Assembly: GCA_037447655.1 (NCBI GenBank)
Contig: JBBHKE010000712.1
Coordinates: forward strand, 126,001-168,652
Origin: Zygnema cylindricum
Taxonomy: Eukaryota > Streptophyta > Zygnematophyceae > Zygnematales > Zygnemataceae
DNA length: 42,652 bases
Direction: 5' to 3'
Both the position numbers and the translations under genes were made by a program. Positions 37,440-42,652 of the stretch are shown in pieces (positions within the stretch are counted from its first letter, which is position 1; each line of letters begins with the position of its first letter). The notes below the pieces were generated by a model. The model was not told the origin of the DNA. It made no database searches and saw nothing but the letters and a program-made list of their open reading frames with translations.

Positions 37440-37580
37440 ATCGTACATAAAGGTACAGGTGCCGGTGTACTTTGTGTACGGCCATTGTACGACATGGCCA
37501 ATAAGTCGACACATGTCATTTTTCGATTCGTTGCTGGAATCCTCGTAGATGTCGTAATCAAATGTGATTGCGCCACGTGG
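37440..37580 (-). promoter_or_regulatory. U3 promoter region of LTR C: GTAC cluster and G-box
   Basis: Five GTACs at 37445-37490 and a palindromic G-box cgccacgtggcg at 37570-37581. The same arrangement is in the left LTR at 24091-24136 and 24217-24228. Confidence 0.45.
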
Positions 37581-37853
37581 CGAATGATGTAACGTCGTCC
37601 ACAAACCGCCGAAAAGCCATTCCGTGATCTTTGCATGCTTCGTGGCCATCCAATTAAGCTGGATTACAATCGTGGCCGTCATAAATACTTGCGAAATATT
37701 TGTTTCGCCTTCGAAACAAAAATCGCGATATTTGTTTTGGATTTTCCGTACGCCGTACATTACAAACTGTATCCATGTCGAAATCTCCCATTGAATGAAA
37801 TAGCCTACGTGTTAACATTTAAATAACTACCAAACCCTATATCATATATCTCT

Positions 37854-37936
37854 GGTTTAGACTAGATGGTTAAGGCTACCATCTTCCGACTGCCTTAACG
37901 GACGGCAGGTACCAGGTTCAAATCCTGGGTCCGCCA
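37854..37936 (+). other. class II tRNA-like sequence in LTR C (right copy)
   Basis: Collinear with 24501-24584. The T arm ccagg/cctgg with box B GGTTCAAATCC and the variable-arm hairpin ctgcc/ggcag are kept, while the anticodon-arm region differs (accatcttccga versus accggctaccaa). No acceptor stem forms. Confidence 0.55.
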
Positions 37937-38139
37937 AGTTTATTTTGGTAAAATCTACCAACCTAATATTTGTCCCCGTCGGGATAGCATAGGTGGCCAC
38001 GGCTCTATCTCCCTCTCCAACTTTTTGTGATTATGACAAGTGTGGGAGCTAGAAAGAGGAGTTAGAGGCAGGCTGCCTCTGCTTCTTTTCTGCACTTTAC
38101 AAAACCTATAAAATATTAAAATAACCTTTTATTTCTACA

Positions 38140-38403
38140 TCCTAGTCAACTAGGTATTATCCCTATGTACACGTGGACCTTCTCGGTCAACCACGGTCTA
38201 TCCAACTATCTTCTAGAACAATGTAGTCGTATCTACATTCCGTGGCGTTGCTATACTGCTAGGCTGCGTTGCTATGTTACAATACTAAATTGCTATGTTG
38301 CTATGCTACGATCCTTTGTCCTCTCAGCTGCGTTGCTCTGAAACCCTAACTAGAGCAGCCTTGTCCCTAAAAATAGTGTACAAATCTTTGTAACCCTTTT
38401 ACA
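38140..38403 (-). repeat. 5' LTR of the chromovirus, outer part
   Basis: Parallels 17000-17252 of the 3' LTR ('tagtcaac.aggta.tatccctatgtac'), beginning with the duplicated target TCCTA, and ends ...CCCTTTTACA at 38403, followed by the chromovirus duplication CTTTG. Confidence 0.85.
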
Positions 38404-38850
38404 CTTTGGCACATCTAGTGGAATCACCTGAAGTTTCATCATCTCCAAAATTAATCCCGTCCACTTTTCCATTTTTCCTTATTTTTTTTAGTCTATCTAG
38501 ATGTACATTCCCTAACCTTTGGTGTGATAGCATCATTCATTTTCACACGAGTACTATTTTTATTATAAAGTACAACTCTAAACATTCATTGACTTCTTTT
38601 CTCAAGTATAAAATAAACCTCATCATCAAATCTAGATGTGAAGATTTCTTTCCTAGCCCTTGTTTCATTTTTTTTCTCATCTAGTACAAATGTAGAGAAT
38701 ACGTTCTTACTAAGCTGTGGAATGTAAAGAACATATGAGAGTGTTTCAACTGAAGTCTTCTAATAAACTACAACCTTAAAGTCACAATTGAAGCCTTCTT
38801 ATCAACTAGAACTTTAAAGTTAACAAGTCAAACAAGGCTTGTAGTTTCTA
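38404..38850 (-). pseudogene. copia pre-integrase region remnant (element D, right part)
   Basis: Continues the element D integrase broken at 16784. Minus-strand pieces such as A-R-K-E-I-F-T-S-R-F-D-D-E-V-Y-F and L-Y-N-K-N-S-T-R-V-K match the pre-integrase position of the other copia elements, but frames are short and the L-G-H motif is not clear. Ends near N-V-F-S-T-F-V-L-D, upstream of which protease begins. Confidence 0.55.
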
Positions 38851-38975
38851 CTTCAACATCTTTGTACTCTATCTCAACAGTCGCGATTTTGCTCAATTTA
38901 GTGAACCACCTCTTATCCTTGCACATATGCATAAAGGCCCCCAAATCATTAATCCACACATCCTCGAGTAGACCT
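38851..38975 (-). pseudogene. copia protease remnant (element D), active site DLG
   Basis: The minus frame reads V-W-I-N-D-L-G-A-F-M-H-M-C-K-D-K at about 38915-38965, followed by V-E-I-E-Y-K-D-V-E-V-E-T. The active-site D-S-G is D-L-G, removing the hydroxyl residue next to the catalytic Asp. Confidence 0.7.
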
Positions 38976-40303
38976 TCTTATCTTCAAAACCACATTTTTG
39001 TCACCGTGGGATGTCGAAATTCTTCACCTTTTTATCCGGGTTGAGGAGAAGCTCCTCGAGTTCCTCTTGGGGTTTGGCTTCTATCTATTATTTTTCTTAG
39101 TGGTTAGGAAAGCTTTTTTCTTTTCTTTATCAGTTGAGATTTCGTGTCCATCCTTGATCCGGAGTTCGATGGACACTACCCTACACAATCTGCCATATAC
39201 TGTCCCGGTTTCTTGCATAAGTTATATAATCCACCTTTTCGAGCTCCTCTCCCATGTTGGTCAAATTTGCCACCTCCTTATCCTCTTCCCCCAAAATTTT
39301 GATAAGGCTTTTTCTCTTTTGCTCATCACGCTTCCGCCAATCAAATCTTGTAGTTAGTGCTTGCACACTCGCACTTCCTCTCCTTAGTTATATGGTATTT
39401 TCACTGATATCATCCCCATTGTATCATCCCAACTCCAATTACTATCACTTACATCTTGGAATCTGTTTATTATATTCTCATACTCTGCAAGTAATTTCAT
39501 CATCAATGTATTCACTCTTTGTCTCTCATGCCATGAGTTTTCTACGCTCTCTAGTTATCCAAATATGGCTCTTAAGCCATTGTAAGAATCATTCATACTT
39601 ACTCGCTTTTAAGTAAAAGCCAAAATCATACATCTTGGAATCTGTTTATTATGTTCTCATACTCTGCAAGTAGTTTCATCATCAATGTATTCACTCTTTG
39701 TTTCTCATGCCATGAGTTTTTTACGCTCTCTAGTTATCCAAATATGGCTCCTAAGCCATTGTAAGAATCATTCATACTTGCTCGCTTCTAAGTATAAGCC
39801 AAAATCATATTTTTTTGTTAGCGGTTGTTGCTGCGATGACCAATTCTTATATTTGTTTACTAGTGGCTCCCAAATTTGAGAAGACAATCTGAGTTTAATA
39901 TGGGGAAGTGTTATGGCTTTCATTACACTTCTAAGAATGAAGTGTTTAGCAACAGTGTCTTTGTAATGTTATTTCTCATATTTTGATCATTTTATCTCAA
40001 GACTTCGGGTGATATCATTGCCGAAAAGTCTTTAGATTGAGTTCCTCAAATGTGGTTCCTCCCTTTTCTTCCTCCCTAAGCATCCTCCCTCTCCCCACTA
40101 TCTTCAGAATTGCACGATGTTTTCGTACTAGTTGTGGAGGTGCTAGAAAAACGTGTCAGTCGAAATCTCGGTGGTGATGGGCATCAAATATGTCCGGACA
40201 CTATCCCCCATAGATGTTTCTCAAAGAGAGCACCTTCCATCATCATCTCCAAATACAAAACGTTTGATCCATCAAATAGGGGCACCGTAGAGGGTGGGCC
40301 CAT
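38976..40303 (-). pseudogene. copia gag (element D)
   Basis: ATG at 40303-40301 within the primer site starts M-G-P-P-S-T-V-P-L-F-D-G-S, then M-M-M-E-G-A-L-F-E-K-H-L-W-G-I-V-S-G, then a stop (about 40189). The middle of gag is scrambled by a 179-bp tandem duplication. A degenerate knuckle L-C-K-K-P-G-Q-Y-M-A-D-C lies near 39190-39230 (first Cys and the His lost). Plus-strand frames here are antisense shadows. Confidence 0.75.
39452..39809. repeat. 179-bp tandem duplication inside element D gag
   Basis: 39452-39630 and 39631-39809 are adjacent copies starting catcttggaatctg, with about eight differences (about 95% identical). It is found only in this gag copy, so it arose after insertion by slippage or unequal exchange. 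Confidence 0.9.
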
Positions 40304-40307
40304 AACC
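40293..40307 (-). other. primer-binding site, half initiator-Met tRNA type (element D)
   Basis: The minus strand GGTTATGGGCCCACC matches the complement of the plant initiator tRNA anticodon region over all 15 nt and lies beside the LTR. Confidence 0.8.
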
Positions 40308-41234
40308 TAACATTTTGTGGCTTTCTTAGGCCCACAGAATATTCAACATATATAAGACCGCTACAATAATGCTTGCCTTTTTTACTTTCCCACTAAATAA
40401 GTGTCTACACAAAAATATGCCAACCACTCTCACCCTTGTGAGGGGTGAGGGCCTGACTCTTGTCTTCCACTGCAAAAAGTAATCACTGAATTTCCTCACC
40501 TAAACAGTAAGTTATTAATGGTCAAAAAAAAAACTTTATACATACATGCTCTCTTAGAGAGAGGCGGCTGAATTTCACTAAGTCTTAGTCTGCCTACTCA
40601 TAACTGCCTACTACTAAACCCTAGTCCAGTAGGAAGACTGTATTGTACATGAAAGAAGAGTGACAAATGTACTTTTTGTACGCCCATTGTACGATATGGC
40701 CTTCATGGTGACGCCTGTCGGATCGAAAGCCATGGTTCCTCCTCCTATCTTCTCTGTTGTCCAATTATATGTTGCCACGTGGCATCGCGTGACGCTATCG
40801 CGGAAAGCCGCCCAAAACTCCATTCTGGTTTGGCGGCTGCAACGACGACTGTCCGATCAAATATATTTACATGGTTGCTATTTGCGTTCGTGCATGATTT
40901 CATATGTCGTTAGTTCACATACGTCTCTTTGTCAGTTTCTCTCGTTAAATGAATTAACTGTCACGTCTCAATTTAATACATTATCACACCCACTATCTGT
41001 ATTGATTCAAGAACGACTTAGCGAATAGGGCGGCAAGCTACCCCGGACTATATTGGACACATGATCAAATCTGGGCATATCTAACCTTTTTGGTAAAGTG
41101 ACCTTTGTCCTCTACTTTAGTCTGCCATCTTGGCCACCAAGGAGGTCGTCATTATTTCGTTCTCTTTGACTCTGTCCCTCTCTTTCAAGAGTCTAACAAA
41201 AGATAAGTTCAACTATGAATTACCCTTTTCAATA
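40308..41234 (-). repeat. 5' LTR of copia element D
   Basis: 927 bp; terminal TG has become TA and the far end reads AATA instead of AACA. Terminal hairpin attttgtgg (40312-40320)/ccacagaat (40332-40340) with one G-T wobble. Box 'gcaaaaagtaatcactgaattt' near 40471; G-box gccacgtggc near 40774; GTACs 40643-40690. Collinear with 13103-14059. Confidence 0.83.
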
Positions 41235-42652
41235 GGGACCTTGACTTTCATCACGTGTCCTTTGAAAAAGAATGTGTCGCCGTCGTCTTTCCACCTCTTT
41301 TTCACTTTGTTGCTCCTTTCTCTGTTTTGTTGGAATGACATACGACAACGATAATTTCAAATGAAAAAGCATTTTTTTTTATACATTTGGTTGTAATTTG
41401 ATGGCATATACAATGATAAAAGTAGAACAACAAATTTGATAAACCGTGCGGAATTTTTTGGTACGAACGACGTGTTTCAAGTGAGCATGAATTCCCAATG
41501 TCACCAAACCTTAGACATTTGTAGACGTATACAATTGCGTATTTTGTTGATGTTTACAAGTATCCCTAAATTTGTTGGTGTCTACCACTGTCGCAAGTTT
41601 TGTAAACGTTTACAACTACCGCTAGTTTTGTAGATGTTTACAACAATCGCATGTTTTATAGACGTATACTAATTGTTAATATTTGAAGTAACGAAGGCCA
41701 ATATTACGATTTTGTTCTTGGACATACGAACACTCTGAAACGTAATCCATAGAATATTCGCTAAAATCTAAAGTTTCATTCCGAAATCCCGATTACATGG
41801 ACACAAAACCTAAAGGTATGACCCCATGTATTTGTAACTTAGCGAACTTACAATGTTAATAGCGAATATTTCCCTTATACATTTTAGAATTGTCTATATG
41901 CTTGACCAAGATTGTTACTTGAGGCTGTGAGAATTGTATATGTCGAAAATGCCTTTGACGGCTATCAACGTCTACAATCTCTTTTGAAGCACCCTATTGT
42001 TTTAAACTTTTTTGTTAAGTTGCAAGACACATCATATTTTTAAGAACGTTTGGGTACGCCGCATGTGTTCGCGGGACATGGTAGTCGTAGAGCCTTCTAG
42101 CCTATGTTGCTTATTTATATAGAAAATGCTTTAGCGTTTGCCTCCCCTGTATAGTCAACATGAATGGACATATAATTCTCCAAGGCCCAACAAAATAAAA
42201 AACATATACATTTTTCTTTTAGGTTTTTTGTTGGAATTTTCCCAACGTGTCCTGGTTAACTCCTGTGCGATCGCCCTCAACATTGTGCCTATTTCCAATG
42301 GTGCCACGAATTAGTCAAGTTTGGATTAAATGAGAGGCAAGGTGAGCAAGGTGGGAGAGGCGTGAGCCGCATTGGTGACTTCACAAATTTTCCACCTTTC
42401 CGTCTAATGGCATTAATGCCTCGAGACCCGTGCAAATAAAAAATCTCTACAATATGCAAGCGGACAAAAAATAACAACCCTGTAATTTTTATTTTCATCT
42501 GAAATCATCTAAAACTTTTGAAAATTTTGACACATGCGAATTTGTTTTCTATTTGTGGAGCGGTGCTACCTTATTTTAGAACACAACGTTGATGTGTTTC
42601 AAGATAAAGTTTGAAGATGACGTGGTCGTGGGTTGAAAAACAAAAGTTATCT
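41235..42652. repeat. diverged long tandem repeat, block 3
   Basis: Continues block 2 after element D. 'tatttgaagtaacgaag...catagaatattcgctaaaatctaaag' (41680-41785) parallels 3645-3730 and 12420-12495; 'cgccgtcgtctttccacctctttttcac' parallels 'catcctcgcctctccctttttttctcac' near 4182. From about 41880 to the end no unit is recognised and no gene is supported. Confidence 0.4.
41517..41676. repeat. degenerate 28-bp tandem repeat (about six units)
   Basis: Unit near ttttgtagacgtttacaact followed by about eight variable bases, repeated about six times with drift. Weaker traces ('gtagacg', 'gtttac') at 3570-3640 and 12325-12350 suggest it is part of the long array unit. Confidence 0.6.

Larger units (their letters stand above)
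23754..38139 (-). mobile_element. copia unit C: two LTRs enclosing a rearranged composite interior
   Basis: The LTRs at 23754-24787 and 37106-38139 are both 1034 bp, TG...CA, and near-matching 5-bp duplications in the chromovirus LTR flank the pair. Next to the right LTR are PBS, gag, protease, integrase and RT up to YVDD (37105-33757). Next to the left LTR are RNase H, RT and the integrase C-terminus (24788-26805). These two halves overlap by about 1 kb of integrase-RT, so they are not one simple element split by an insertion. Between them are inverted and plus-strand pieces. Recombination between related elements is likely. Confidence 0.7.
37106..38139 (-). repeat. 5' LTR of copia unit C
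   Basis: 1034 bp, TGCAACTCTGAG...ATTTCTACA. Contains the leader hairpins, TATA-like region near 37330, GTAC cluster 37442-37492, G-box cgccacgtggcg near 37571, tRNA-like module 37854-37936, and the fold-back body 37985-38075. Confidence 0.88.
16785..38403 (-). mobile_element. Ty3/gypsy chromovirus, interrupted by copia unit C
   Basis: Minus strand. 5' LTR 23533-23753 plus 38140-38403 (split), tRNA-Met primer site at 23519-23531, gag 23475-22546, protease C-terminus, RT, RNase H, integrase with chromodomain (to about 19009), an extra 3' ORF region, and 3' LTR 16785-17252. The chromodomain after integrase places it in the chromovirus branch. Stops, frameshifts and an insertion in the gag-protease region show it is inactive. 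Near-matching 5-bp duplications flank the whole unit. Confidence 0.88.
13103..41234 (-). mobile_element. Ty1/copia element D, degenerate, hosting the nested stack
   Basis: 3' LTR 13103-14059 and 5' LTR 40308-41234, minus strand. Internal RNase H, RT and integrase lie at 14060-16784. The remaining pre-integrase, protease and gag are at 38404-40303, on the far side of a chromovirus inserted at 16784/38404. Once that is removed the pieces are in the correct copia order. Flanking 5-mers (CGAAT, GGGAC) are not a duplication, but both flanks are the same tandem-array DNA. Confidence 0.8.

Noticed and set aside
39254-39616. Possible membrane protein (120 codons, hydrophobic, plus strand)
   Set aside because: Antisense to copia gag of element D and partly produced by the 179-bp duplication.
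13103-41234. 5-bp target duplication for element D
   Set aside because: CGAAT and GGGAC do not match, even allowing the eroded TA...TA terminus of the right LTR.
1-42652. CRISPR arrays, bacterial operons, rRNA genes, organelle insertions
   Set aside because: None seen: no regularly spaced identical repeats, no ribosome-binding-site-led gene runs and no conserved rRNA or plastid gene words.

Overview
This 42.7 kb window is plant nuclear DNA made almost entirely of nested, decayed LTR retrotransposons. I found no intact cellular protein gene, rRNA gene or functional tRNA gene. The plant assignment rests on four things: Ty1/copia pol with the order gag-protease-integrase-RT-RNase H; a Ty3/gypsy chromovirus whose integrase ends in a chromodomain; G-box (CACGTG) promoters in the LTRs; and primer sites that fit plant initiator-Met tRNA. 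Old, deeply nested copies suggest a large, repeat-rich genome (a fern, gymnosperm or similar is possible), but the sequence does not settle the lineage. The reverse-transcribing elements inspected carry stops, frameshifts or lost active-site residues, so the locus looks dead.

Layout, outermost first. (1) 1-1473 is the 5' end of a minus-strand copia element (A1: gag remnant, primer site, LTR). It is cut by an LTR of another family (1474-2081) that ends at a 10-N assembly gap. (2) The receiving DNA from about 2.56 kb onward, in three blocks (2561-4411, 12301-13102, 41235-42652), looks like a strongly diverged tandem array with a unit of about 0.9-1.1 kb. (3) A plus-strand copia element B (4412-12300) sits in that array. 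Its gag is split by a young non-autonomous LTR element (5860-9447) with 1.3 kb LTRs about 0.5% apart and a perfect 5-bp target duplication GGTAA. (4) A minus-strand copia element D has its LTRs at 13103-14059 and 40308-41234. (5) Inside D lies a minus-strand chromovirus (16785-38403; duplication TTTTG/CTTTG). (6) Inside the 5' LTR of the chromovirus lies a minus-strand copia unit C (23754-38139; duplication TTCTA/TCCTA). (7) The interior of C is rearranged: an inverted RT piece, an isolated LTR (27646-28760), and a plus-strand copia element E (29035-33647) followed by a second gag start.

The most interesting signal is shared by the copia families A, B, C and D. Their LTRs have a common design: a CACGTG G-box, a cluster of GTAC motifs, a TATA-like box, and then a transcribed leader that can fold into a row of short hairpins. 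The stems differ between copies but stay paired (for example GTGCCA/TGGCAC, CTGCCA/TGGCAG, TTGCCA/TGGCAA). The row ends in a hairpin directly before a primer-binding site complementary to the anticodon region of initiator-Met tRNA, so priming is probably by a half-tRNA. The ATG opposite the tRNA anticodon is in frame as the first codon of gag (M-[GD]-P-P-S). The chromovirus instead uses the usual 3' end of initiator tRNA, so two priming modes occur in one locus.
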